This document shows positions 39,780 through 64,000 of a DNA stretch of 64,000 nt, piece by piece. This stretch comes from Pagrus major (lineage: Eukaryota; Chordata; Actinopteri; Spariformes; Sparidae). The notes beneath the pieces were generated by a model, which ran no database searches, had not been told where the DNA came from, and worked only from the letters and a program-made list of their open reading frames with translations. The stretch is taken from contig NC_133237.1 of the NCBI RefSeq assembly GCF_040436345.1, positions 27,324,861-27,388,860 on the forward strand. Reading direction: 5' to 3'. Position 1 is the first letter of the stretch. Every line of letters starts with the position of its first letter. The position numbers were made by a program, and so were the translations under genes.

Positions 39780-39955
39780 CGCCAGTGAACGTCTCATTTC
39801 ACTGATAATGACCTCAGACATGATGAGCAATAATGTGACAGTCTGACAGAAGTTGTTGCCTCCCAACATGTACACGAGTCTTATTTCAGAGTAAAATGTG
39901 TTTGTTAGCACCGACTGATGTTTGTTTCTAACTGTACGTTTACTGTCATTCACAG

Positions 39956-40079
39956 GAGGAGTCTTGAGAAGATGGCCAGAAGACGAAGACAGGAGAGGAT
40001 AGTAGATAGGAAGTCTGTTTTGTATTTGATTGTGGGAGCAGTGCTTTCTGCGTTTGTCATTCACTTCTTACTTCTTTAA
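39956..40079 (+). CDS. Possible alternative last exon of gene B encoding a tail anchor
   Basis: A good acceptor (CTGTCATTCACAG, with CTAAC upstream) ends at 39955. Joining it to an in-frame donor after 39763 (ACGAG then GTCTTT, weak) continues the protein as RSLEKMARRRRQERIVDRK, then an apolar 17-residue segment (LYLIVGAVLSAFVIHFL) and stop at 40077-40079. That is a classic tail-anchor layout. On its own, the ATG at 39972 would give a 35-residue basic membrane micropeptide. AATAAA lies downstream at 40244-40249. Transcript data are not available to me. Confidence 0.45.
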
Positions 40080-41680
40080 ATCAAGAAGGCGAAGAAGATG
40101 AAGCGTTCAGGTGATTGTCATTGTGCTGAGGCTGGTGGTGGAGAGGGACAACGGATCAGAGGTACCGTGCAGCACCCACCTGCATCTGAGAAGTGATTCC
40201 CGAGTTTAAAACAGGTCGTGATTTTATTCCACGTATTCGGGACAATAAAGATATTTTGAACCTCCAGTCAGAGTTCGAGTTGTAATCATCTCGTTGTGGT
40301 CTCTAAGATAACGAAGGTTAGAGGCAGAGATAAATGAATAAATTATGGAGGAAGAGGGAGAGAAACTTGTGGAGGTCCATTTCTGCACGAACTAAACCTG
40401 ATGAAAGAAATGTTCCTATTGTAGAAAAAAATATGAGATAAACACTGACTGTTTTTCCTCAGACATCTGTAGAAGAACTACAGACTGTGATACTCAGAAT
40501 TTGGACCTTTTTTCCAAAATATTTTGACTTTTTTTCAGAATTTCTCAGAAAATCTTGACTTTAAACTCAGAATTTGGACCTCATTTTTTTTTTTTTTAAG
40601 AAAGGACAATAAAAATGTTTATTTCATAACTCCAAATGTTAAGAAAAAATCATTTATTGAACATAATGCAGTGTGAAGGACAGATGTACGTACAGATTGT
40701 ACTCGGTGTTGTTAAAATGTATCCCAGAAGAATTTACTCACAATCAGACACCAAATAAAGAAAGATAATAAAAACTATCTGTACAAGGTGATGTGCAGTG
40801 AATCCTGCCTCAGTGTGTCCTGTTAAACCTCCGTCCATGTAAATATTGATCGTTTGCAGAAAGTAAATCACAGCTGTGGGTGTTCAGTGCATTAGTAGTT
40901 ACAGTGATGAGTTAATGACAGACACATGTTCACCACTCACAGGATGAACTTCATAAACTTCTTAGATTCAGCGTCGCAAACGTTTCATGTTTGAGCTCAA
41001 ACAATCACAGTGTTTCAGGTAAAGACGTCAGAAAGTTTCAACATTTGAACAAAGACTCGTTTTTTCTGCGTGTTTGATCGGTTTCAGGACAAAAACTGAT
41101 CAGTTTGGTGTTGAAGTTTGTTTTTTTTAATTACTTTGACTGACGTGTTACAATTTAATAACTCAACATATTCATTTTCAGGTGACACGTCGTCCTGTTG
41201 AAGAGTGATGTCGTTAAATGGAAACTGTCTTCTGTACTGTTATGAAAGTAAAACAAAAAAAAACTTGTCTTAGAATGTTGTTTGAATAAAATAAAAAACA
41301 ATTAGAACTTTTACGATAATTAATTAGGAAAATAAATATATTAATTAACTAATAACCAAAATATTAATAAGCTGCAGCTTGGTCAAAAATATAACAAGAC
41401 ATCTTCCAGTAATTCTCACACAGTAAAACAGTGTTAACATTAAATATACTGCTTTTAAATAATAATAATAATAATAATTATAATAAAACATTTTGACATT
41501 ACTTTCTGATTTCTGTCTTTTCTGTAAAACCTTAAACTCCACAAACTGCTGTGAAGGCCGGCGGGTTCAATGTGTTGCTTGTTTTAATGAGAACTTATAA
41601 TATATAATATATTTATATAATATATAATATATTTATATATATTAATATATGGACTCTAATCTGGTGCATCATTAAACCTC
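40080..41680. other. Intergenic DNA between gene B and the middle protease
   Basis: Likely gene B 3' UTR to about 40260, then AT-rich DNA with simple repeats (AAT near 41460, TATA-rich near 41590-41650). No gene seen. Confidence 0.5.
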
Positions 41681-47602
<5,922 letters not shown>

Positions 47603-49140
47603 GATGTGATCTCTGGACTGTGGCTGCTCGTATGTGCACAGGAAGCTGTCGGGCTGCTGTAAACCTGCCCACCTGCCAGGTGCATTGTTCTACTGTCATG
47701 CTCCGTCCAAGGCAACACGCCTCACACACCTCACACGCCTCACACACCTCACACACCTCACACACACGCCCTCCTTTATAAACACAACCAAATATGTTTT
47801 GTTTTGCCCTGAGCGTCAGCTGTGTCTGCTGTGATGTGGAGTCCAGCTCCATTACAAAGTTGTTTCTGCTGCTGGTTCACTTCAGTTTTTCAGGTTCCTG
47901 TTTTAAATGTTGTTTTTCTGAGTTTTACAACTCAGACTAGATGAAAGTCTGGTACCTGGGGATTTTACTTTTTTCACATGGCCTGCCCTAAATGATTCGC
48001 TACTTAAATCAGTCAGTTTTTTTAAAGTTTTTTAGTAAAAATATATTGATCAGAAGTTGCAATCAAGCTCCTGCACAGTCTCAGTGCAAAAATACATGTA
48101 ATTCTTCTGTAAGTTAGACAGCATGCAGGAGTTTGATTGCAACTTCTGATCGACTTGTCCCTCTCCTACGCAACCTGAGCTATGAAATAGATGTGCAAAG
48201 TATTTCTAAAATATATTGGTAAAAAAATGATCTTTTCTAAGTCTTTCAGGCTGTGGCATTGGTGTGTAGCTGGATAAAATAATAAAATAAAGTGTGTCAG
48301 ACAGCTGAGTTAGTCCTGACCTCATAACTCATTCTTCTTCTGAACTAAAAATCCTTTATTATAATTATAATAACATGTAAAGTGTCCGATCATCAGTGGG
48401 TGAAAGCAGTCGGCTTCTCACCATGAGTCTCTTTTCAGTCCCTGACTTTCTGAACTGTGCAGATCTGAACTCGCTCTGCTGTCACCTGCTGGTAACATAA
48501 AGAATGACGCTGTGAACCTGGTGGTAATAATTATTTCAGTGACCTCCACGCTCACATCTTGTATTAAATAAAGGTTTAATTAACTAATAATCAAACTATG
48601 TTGGAGCCAATAACTCACTACTTTTTTTAAAGTTAACATACAAACAGGTATATAGTCCCTTTTTTATTGCTGTGTCTTGGCTACAATATATTACAATACT
48701 AAACTGTTGTCTGGTTTAATAGGAAAATTATAAACTGTTGGTTTAATGTTGAATAAAATGTTTAAAAATGTCCTTCTAAGAGGTGTTTCTCGTTTCAAAG
48801 CAACCTCTCACCAATACTCCATCTGAAAAACTATCAATTTTAGGCCTTTTTGGTCGTCTGAATAATATGCAGTCTTGTGAAAGTCATTTAATTAATTAGG
48901 ACTCATCATTAACGTCTTAGCAAATATTCGGCATTAAAACAACTTGTTAATCAGGCACGAAATGTACATTTAAGCCTGCTAGTATGAACATTAGGAGTTT
49001 AAAGGATCATTGAATTCGTGTATTCGTGTATTTGGTTGCGTTTATAAATGTGTAACATCATTTTCTTGTTCAGTTCGTCCGAGACTCGCGGTAATTGTTG
49101 TATTTGCACTTTAAACTGACTTTATTTCACTGTTTTCAGA
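47603..49140. other. Region between the middle protease and the right HSP70
   Basis: It holds a TATA-like TTTATA on the plus strand at 47775-47780 (TATAAA for the minus-strand middle protease), a short CACACCTCA tandem tract at 47719-47768, and an inverted repeat at 48048-48151. No gene seen. Confidence 0.5.
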
Positions 49141-49175
49141 CGCACGCTGTTTCTCCGTCCGACCAGAAGCTCGTA

Positions 49176-49306
49176 GAAACTTCCCGAAGTCACGCTTCCG
49201 GTGACGTCATCACGCCGAGAACCGTCGCTGAGCTCTGTGATTGGACAAGAGCAGACAGCGTGGAGAAAGCTCGAGAAACAGCCAGACTGCAGAGAGAGAG
49301 TATAAA
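49176..49306 (+). promoter_or_regulatory. Heat-shock promoter of the right HSP70
   Basis: A perfect heat-shock element GAAACTTCCCGAA lies at 49176-49188. A CRE-like TGACGTCAT is at 49202-49210, an inverted CCAAT box (GATTGG) at 49239-49244, a second near-perfect heat-shock element (GAAAGCTCGAGAA) at 49265-49277 and a TATA box (TATAAA) at 49301-49306. Order and spacing are those of inducible HSP70 promoters. HSF1 would bind the GAA/TTC arrays. None of this block is recognisable upstream of the left HSP70. Confidence 0.85.
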
Positions 49307-50104
49307 TGAGGATGAGGATGAAGAGTGAGACTACAACATCCACAACACGGTGACCAGAGGAGCGACACCACAGAAGAAAAACTTCTTCTTCTTCTTTTCT
49401 TTATATCTTCATCTTTTAACGAGGGTAAGTACACTACTTCAGTTCAATTTGTGTTGCTCTCATCTGAAATATCCTTAAAATTATGTGCGAATTATAGAAA
49501 TATTGTTACATTTTGTTGGATTAAGTCGCTACTTGGTATCTGCTCGTACTGAATGAACATTTCACCAAACTCCTTTAGAAAAACTGTCAATTTTGGACGC
49601 ACTGGGCGTTTGGATAAGTGCTACAGCTTTCTTCTTGAGTTTAAATTTAAGCTACTGGTGTTAAAATAAGCTATGTTATAAAGTATGTGTCGCCTTGAAT
49701 CTATATCACATTACTTTTTTTTTTTTTTTTGCAAAATCTGTGAATATACATTGTAATGAGGTTAATAGAAAGATAACACTTCACCAAACTGCATCTGAAT
49801 AGCTGTCAGATTTAGACTGCAGTGGTCGTCAGACCTGTCAGACTAATTTAAATTTACAGTCAGTTATTTATCCAAAGACAATAATCTCTTCTTTGATTCA
49901 TTCATAATTGTTTAAGGTTTTAACAGCCAGTTGTGCTCCATGCTTATGACTCCAAGTCCAGGGCTCAGACAGAGCTCTGTTGTATGTTTGGAAAAAAATA
50001 TGCTCTTACAGAAGCAATAATGTTTGTTGTCGGTATTTAATTTTCTGACTTTCCTTTCTGATTTTTGTCTCCGCATCTTTAGGACACAAATTGAAACAAT
50101 CAAG

Positions 50105-52024
50105 ATGGCTCCAGCTAAAGGTGTAGCGATCGGCATCGACCTGGGCACCACCTACTCCTGTGTGGGGGTGTTCCAGCACGGAAAGGTAGAAATCATCGCC
50201 AACGACCAGGGCAACAGGACCACCCCCAGCTATGTGGCGTTCACTGACACCGAGAGGCTCATCGGGGACGCGGCCAAGAACCAGGTGGCTCTGAACCCAA
50301 GCAACACTGTGTTTGATGCCAAGAGGCTGATTGGAAGAAAGATAGATGATCAGGTGGTTCAGGCTGACATGAAGCACTGGCCCTTCAGGGTGGTTGGAGA
50401 AGGAGGGAAGCCCAAAATTCAGGTGGAGTACAAAGGGGAGGACAAAACCTTCTACCCTGAGGAGATCTCCTCCATGGTCCTGGTGAAGATGAAGGAGATT
50501 GCTGAGGCCTACCTCGGCCAGCAGGTGTCCAACGCAGTCGTCACAGTCCCAGCGTACTTCAACGATTCCCAGCGACAGGCGACTAAAGACGCAGGCGTCA
50601 TCGCTGGACTGAATGTCCTGAGGATCATCAACGAGCCGACGGCAGCCGCCATTGCGTACGGTCTGGACAAAGGCAAGACAGGAGAGCGTAACGTCCTGAT
50701 CTTTGACCTGGGCGGAGGCACCTTCGATGTGTCCATCCTGACCATCGAGGACGGCATCTTTGAGGTGAAGGCCACGGCTGGAGACACTCACCTGGGCGGA
50801 GAAGACTTTGACAACCGCATGGTGAACCACTTTGTGGAGGAATTCAAGAGGAAACACAAGAAGGACATCAGCCAGAACAAGAGAGCCTTGAGGAGGCTGC
50901 GCACAGCTTGTGAGAGGGCCAAGAGAACCCTGTCCTCCAGCTCCCAGGCCAGCATCGAGATCGACTCTCTGTATGAGGGCGTCGACTTCTACACCTCCAT
51001 CACCAGGGCTCGCTTTGAGGAGCTGTGCTCCGACCTGTTCAGGGGAACATTGGAGCCGGTGGAGAAAGCCCTGAGGGACGCCAAGATGGACAAGGCTCAG
51101 ATCCAGGACATCGTCCTGGTTGGAGGCTCCACACGAATCCCCAAAATCCAGAAACTCCTGCAGGATTTCTTCAACGGCAGGGAGCTGAACAAGAGCATCA
51201 ACCCGGACGAGGCGGTGGCATACGGTGCCGCCGTCCAGGCCGCCATCCTCACAGGCGATACCTCAGGCAACGTTCAGGACCTGCTGCTGCTGGACGTGGC
51301 CCCTCTGTCCCTGGGTATCGAGACAGCTGGAGGAGTCATGACATCCCTGATTAAACGCAACACCACCATCCCCACTAAACAAACCCAGGTGTTCACCACC
51401 TACTCTGACAACCAGCCCGGGGTCCTCATCCAGGTCTACGAGGGGGAGAGAGCCATGACCAAGGACAACAACCTGCTGGGCAAGTTTGAGCTGACAGGAA
51501 TCCCACCTGCTCCACGAGGGGTCCCTCAGATCGAGGTCACCTTCGACGTGGACGCCAACGGCATCCTGAACGTGTCCGCGGTGGACAAAAGCACCGGCAA
51601 AGAGAACAAGATCACCATCACCAACGATAAGGGCCGTCTGAGCAAAGAAGAGATCGAGAGGATGGTGCAGGACGCCGACAGATACAAAGCTGAGGACGAC
51701 CTTCAGAGGGAAATAATCGCTGCCAAGAACTCCCTGGAGTCGTACGCCTTCAACATGAAGAGCACCGCGCAGGACGACAACTTAAAGGGCAAAGTGAGCG
51801 AGGAGGAGCGGAAGAAGCTGATTGAGAAGTGTGACGAGACCATTGGCTGGCTGGAGAACAACCAGCTGGCTGATAAAGACGAGTACCAACACCGGCAGAA
51901 AGAGCTGGAGAAAGTGTGTCAGCCCATCATCAGCAGGTTGTATCAGGGAGGAACGCCTGCAGGCAGCTGTGGAGAGCAGGCAGGAGCCGGCTCCCAGGGG
52001 CCCACCATCGAGGAGGTGGACTAA
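50105..52024 (+). CDS. Inducible-type cytosolic HSP70 (right copy)
   Basis: A 639-residue, uninterrupted coding sequence with all HSP70 signatures ([40 protein letters not shown]) and a PTIEEVD terminus. The leader exon (about 49330-49424) is joined across an intron at 49425-50082 (GTAAGT...TTTAG), ending 22 bases before the ATG. The start is the family [12 protein letters not shown]. The poly(A) signal AATAAA is at 52270-52275. A full heat-shock promoter lies upstream, so this copy should be stress-inducible. It is almost identical to the left copy (three amino acid differences), more alike than the neighbouring protease exons are. That pattern suggests gene conversion or strong constraint. 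CHIP, encoded by STUB1 in the same window, is a known partner of the EEVD tail. Confidence 0.97.
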   Translation: MAPAKGVAIGIDLGTTYSCVGVFQHGKVEIIANDQGNRTTPSYVAFTDTERLIGDAAKNQVALNPSNTVFDAKRLIGRKIDDQVVQADMKHWPFRVVGEGGKPKIQVEYKGEDKTFYPEEISSMVLVKMKEIAEAYLGQQVSNAVVTVPAYFNDSQRQATKDAGVIAGLNVLRIINEPTAAAIAYGLDKGKTGERNVLIFDLGGGTFDVSILTIEDGIFEVKATAGDTHLGGEDFDNRMVNHFVEEFKRKHKKDISQNKRALRRLRTACERAKRTLSSSSQASIEIDSLYEGVDFYTSITRARFEELCSDLFRGTLEPVEKALRDAKMDKAQIQDIVLVGGSTRIPKIQKLLQDFFNGRELNKSINPDEAVAYGAAVQAAILTGDTSGNVQDLLLLDVAPLSLGIETAGGVMTSLIKRNTTIPTKQTQVFTTYSDNQPGVLIQVYEGERAMTKDNNLLGKFELTGIPPAPRGVPQIEVTFDVDANGILNVSAVDKSTGKENKITITNDKGRLSKEEIERMVQDADRYKAEDDLQREIIAAKNSLESYAFNMKSTAQDDNLKGKVSEEERKKLIEKCDETIGWLENNQLADKDEYQHRQKELEKVCQPIISRLYQGGTPAGSCGEQAGAGSQGPTIEEVD

Positions 52025-52275
52025 AGTGGCCCTTCATATGGACTCTGATCACTGGGACTGTTTGATAATCTGTCTTGAATAAGTTATGAAGATGCAGATG
52101 TTTAAAGACGTTCCATGTAAATATTTTTTACCAGGATCACTACTGCGGTTTAAAATAAATCTGTCACTTCATGTCATTGTATCTGAGCTAAAGATTTATA
52201 AAATACTGAACTTTTGTATCATTTCTGCCACATTCATGTGTTTTTCATCTCTGCCTTGCTGGACTTTGCAATAAA

Positions 52276-53284
52276 GATGAAAAAAGATTTTATTCTGGTT
52301 ATTGGTTTAATTTTTCTGGTTTACATGTTAAATTATCCAGATGTTGGATTACAAAATTATGTTTTAATAGACGGACTGTAAAACAACTGTCGAGGAAGCT
52401 TCAGTTTCTGCCTCCTAAAAAGGTTTTGTGTCCGACCAACAGAAGAGCAAAACTCAACAGGGTAGATACACAGATTGTATTTGTTGTTGTGAAAATGTTT
52501 TTCAAAAATAATATCTTCGAATTACAATAAGATACGATGATAACATTTTTATGGAAACTTTCGAGAAAATGTGAAATGTGATGTTGATTTGTTTACGCAG
52601 AACTGCAGCCAGTATTCACACACTCCTCCCCGAGACTATTCCTTTAACTCATGGATCGTTTTCCTGCAATCAGAAGCTGAAATGAAAGAGGGAGCGACTC
52701 CAACACTCAAAAACAATCCAGAAGAAGCGATTTGATTCCTCTGTATCAGTGTTTCACATCAATACAGCTTCACCTCGACACAGCAACAGATAAGAAGACT
52801 TTTCTGCAGTGTTGAGGGGTGTTAGGTGATTAAAGCTGCCATGACAGAAGATATTCTGTGTACCAGCACTGAAACTAAAGATCTGCAGAGTTTCCCTCGA
52901 TTGTGACGATCACAGAGACAAAGAAGAGATTATACTGCAGAGAAGTGAACCTCTTTGAATCCTCTGAACACATGACACAGTTTATGTTTGATACCTGATT
53001 TAACATAAGATCCTCTCCTTTAATCCTTCTATTATAAAACTCATATCTTCACCGTCGCTCCAGACGCATCCCAACATCCAAGTTCACAACTTCTTAATAT
53101 TCAATCTCATACAAGTTACAGAAATGAATCAGAATCTTTGAACATTTAAACAAAGGCTCATTTATTGTCTGTTGGTCTTATGATGGACATATTTCTGTAT
53201 TTTCTGACATTTTGAAGACAAAACGATCGAGTAATCAATAACAATCCAATCAAAAGTATAACCAGACATCTTTTACAAAGCCTC
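52276..53284. other. Tail-to-tail gap between right HSP70 and right protease
   Basis: It is homologous to the left gap but about 0.9 kb shorter. The protease poly(A) signal on the minus strand lies near 53160. No gene seen. Confidence 0.55.
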
Positions 53285-61888
<8,604 letters not shown>

Positions 61889-61987
61889 GATGTGATTCCT
61901 CCAACCAACCGTGTCTGGTAATAAGATGAGAAGCTGATCAGTCTGGAACAGGAAGGTGTGACTGTGCCTCGCTGGAGACCTGCGACA

Positions 61988-61993
61988 TTTATA
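61988..61993 (-). promoter_or_regulatory. TATA box of the right protease gene
   Basis: TATAAA on the minus strand, 100 bases upstream of the ATG, conserved with the left copy at 7475-7480. Confidence 0.6.
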
Positions 61994-63010
61994 TGGGAGG
62001 TCGTCTCCACTCGTTCAGACAGAGAAAGAAGTTGTAAAGCTGCAGATGTTCAAGAGCAGAGAGTCAAACGAGCTGCTGCCGCCCACACGCTTCGATTCTG
62101 AGTGAAACGTCTTTAATGTGCATTAAAAAACAAAATACATTCACTCAAGTTCAACACGTGTGAGGAACTTCGAGTGTACTTGAATATTTCCATTTTCTGC
62201 AACTTAATACTTAAAACCATTTTGGAGGCAAATATTGTACTTTTTTTCTTCACTACATTTACTTTACTCACTTCAGTTACTTCTTTTCAGATAACACGCT
62301 GCATCAGAGCCGAAGTAGCACATTTTTAGATTAATTTATTTTACCGGCATTCAGCCTTTTGTTTTCTCTTCCGCCTCCTCGTTGTCAGGTCATCATGTCC
62401 GGCTGCTCAGAGGTGGACTGATGTTTGTTTCGTAGGTAATTTGCATTTTATTCGTATTTACTCGGTGGATTTTCTTTTTTTACTGCCCGCGCAGCATTTT
62501 GTAAACTTGTTTTTGGAAAATGCTGCATAAATAAAGTTTATCATCGACGTGAAGATCAACAAGTACAGTTATTTTTTTTTTGGATCCCAAAACCACTTAT
62601 CTCAAGATCGAGGAGTGACTGTACTGGCAGTGTTGCTGCTGTGCCCTGATAACAAGGAGTTTATTGCTTTTCATAATAAACATGTTGCTCTGATGTTACA
62701 ACACCAAGTCACATTATTAGTTTTTGTTTCTGGAGCATCGGTGAAACCTGCGAGGTGTGGACAGTCCAAAGGACACTGAAACACCCACCACAGCCTTCAT
62801 GTTCATCCTGCTGCCGAGAGAGACAGAAGAATCATCTGATGACAGAGCAGCTTGTTTCATCATGAGATCTCATCATCACAATACAATACTTTGTTATTTT
62901 GAGGGACTATAACTCTCATTTCATTACAGCAGCCTGTTGTATAATAAGTGACCCTTTAACTTTCTATAGCCACTTTAATGTTGCACCGTTTGCTCCGACA
63001 TAAATAAAGC

Positions 63011-64000
63011 TGTGTACAAAATGTTCAGAGGTGCCACTGACAGATATTAGTGACTGCTTGAGGTCTTGTTGATATCTTTATATACAATTCCTTTCATGTA
63101 ACTTCCAGTTTCCACTGTTGTTGACGTCCAATAGACCGGTTGACGTTTCCAAACCCAGACCAAGTGGTTTTTGTGCCTAAACCTAACCAGAGCACAATAT
63201 TAAACTGAAAACTGAACATAAAGAAATGTAAAGTTGCAACAGATCGGGGCCCACCGTCGAGGAGGTGGACTACAGTAATCTGTCTTGAATAAGTTATGAA
63301 GATGCAGATGTTTAAATGATTTGTATTTGAATGTCCTGTAGTGTAATATGACCATATAATCATAAATAAGTAGTTAGTGGTTAATGACAACTGGTAACAA
63401 GTACTGAGATATTAAAGAATCTAATCTAAATGTGATGGAATCACAAATGAATGGTTAAAACGTGTTGCTCTGCACTAGTTGATTGAATTGATGATTAAAC
63501 TACTGAATTGTGTTACTCTGGAGTGAAATATAACCACAAATGAAAGAGTGAAATCATGTAATCACATATACCACATTTTTTATTATTGTTGTCAGTCAGT
63601 AGGGCAGTGGAACGAGTCACCAGCACAGAGGAGCCGCGGTCAGAGGAGGAGACAGGGCAGCTCCGACATCTGACGGCGGCAGAGTTTTTCTGAGCAGAGA
63701 AGATCGTAGAAATGTCGCAAGACGGGTCAAGAGCAGAAAGGGGGAGGGGGCACATGTTTTTGCCTCGTGCAGAAAACACCCGAGCCAGCAAAAATTGGAC
63801 GTAAACAAAAGAACGAGCCAGGATTGGACGAACATGGGGCCCGGCCCCTGAATTAGTGAATATAAGGAGGATGTTTTGTGTTGAGAAGTTGGGTCTTATC
63901 GGATGAACTTTTGTCTGTATGATCTCATGTTTTATTGTCCACAATTAAACATTACTGCACTCAGCTGTGGAGGACTCCTGGAGACTATTTCCTTTTTATT
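63011..64000. other. Sequence beyond the right arm
   Basis: Apart from the HSP70 remnant at 63246-63316 there is no recognised gene. The last 400 bases (TATAAGG near 63861, ATTAAACATT near 63946) have a promoter-plus-poly(A) layout that might be the start of an LTR relic running out of the window. No ends are visible, so this is only a suspicion. Confidence 0.35.
63246..63316 (+). pseudogene. HSP70 3'-end fragment
   Basis: GGGGCCCACCGTCGAGGAGG (encoding GPTVEEVD) and the 3' UTR string TAATCTGTCTTGAATAAG to GATGCAGATGTTTAAA match the last codons and early 3' UTR of both HSP70 genes (52000-52105 in the right copy). The stop codon is changed (TAA to TAC) and about 46 bases of UTR are missing. 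No upstream coding sequence is present. It lies about 240 bases outside the arm end. Confidence 0.85.

Noticed and set aside
63590-64000. Definite LTR at the right edge
   Set aside because: TATA-like and poly(A)-like strings exist but no element end or target duplication lies inside the window.

Overview
The window is teleost nuclear DNA, most likely from a spiny-rayed fish. Genes are multi-exon with GT-AG introns, microsatellites and minisatellites are abundant, and the repeats are typical of fish: L2-clade LINEs, a tRNA-derived SINE, TTAA-flanked DNA elements and an LTR relic. The STUB1 and JMJD8 pair matches the neighbourhood known from human 16p13.3, where the two genes are adjacent.

Layout. 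STUB1 (+) lies at 139-3518. From about 6446 the window is dominated by a large inverted duplication. The left arm (about 6446 to 23500) carries a GPI-anchored-type trypsin-fold gene (+, 7580-18894) and an inducible-type HSP70 (-, 20676-22595). The right arm (about 49340 to 63010) carries the same two genes in mirror order: HSP70 (+, 50105-52024) and the trypsin-fold gene (-, 53285-61888). The spacer holds JMJD8 (-, 26372-30515), two genes I do not recognise that share a duplicated leader (gene A, + 32069-33004; gene B, + 38734-39779 or 40079), and a third trypsin-fold gene (-, 41681-47602). Five minisatellites, a long TG tract and a solo LTR also lie in or next to the spacer.

Main points. The two arm proteases have lost catalytic His (to Gln) and catalytic Ser (to Gly) but keep Asp, the full exon structure and open frames, so they look like conserved pseudoproteases. 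The middle paralogue keeps the whole triad and a trypsin-type Asp189. The two HSP70 copies differ at only 3 of 639 residues, while the pseudoprotease pair differs at many residues clustered in surface loops. The left HSP70 has a 1.2-kb, 15-bp minisatellite in place of its leader and promoter. The repeat unit resembles a stretch of the leader still present in the right copy, which keeps heat-shock elements, a CCAAT box and a TATA box.

Genes A and B lie between JMJD8 and the middle protease and begin with near-identical upstream and leader DNA, although their proteins show no obvious similarity. Gene A begins with a myristoylation-type N terminus. Gene B has a possible alternative last exon that would add a basic stretch and a C-terminal membrane anchor. 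The pseudoprotease pair and the A/B pair are the best candidates here for undescribed biology.
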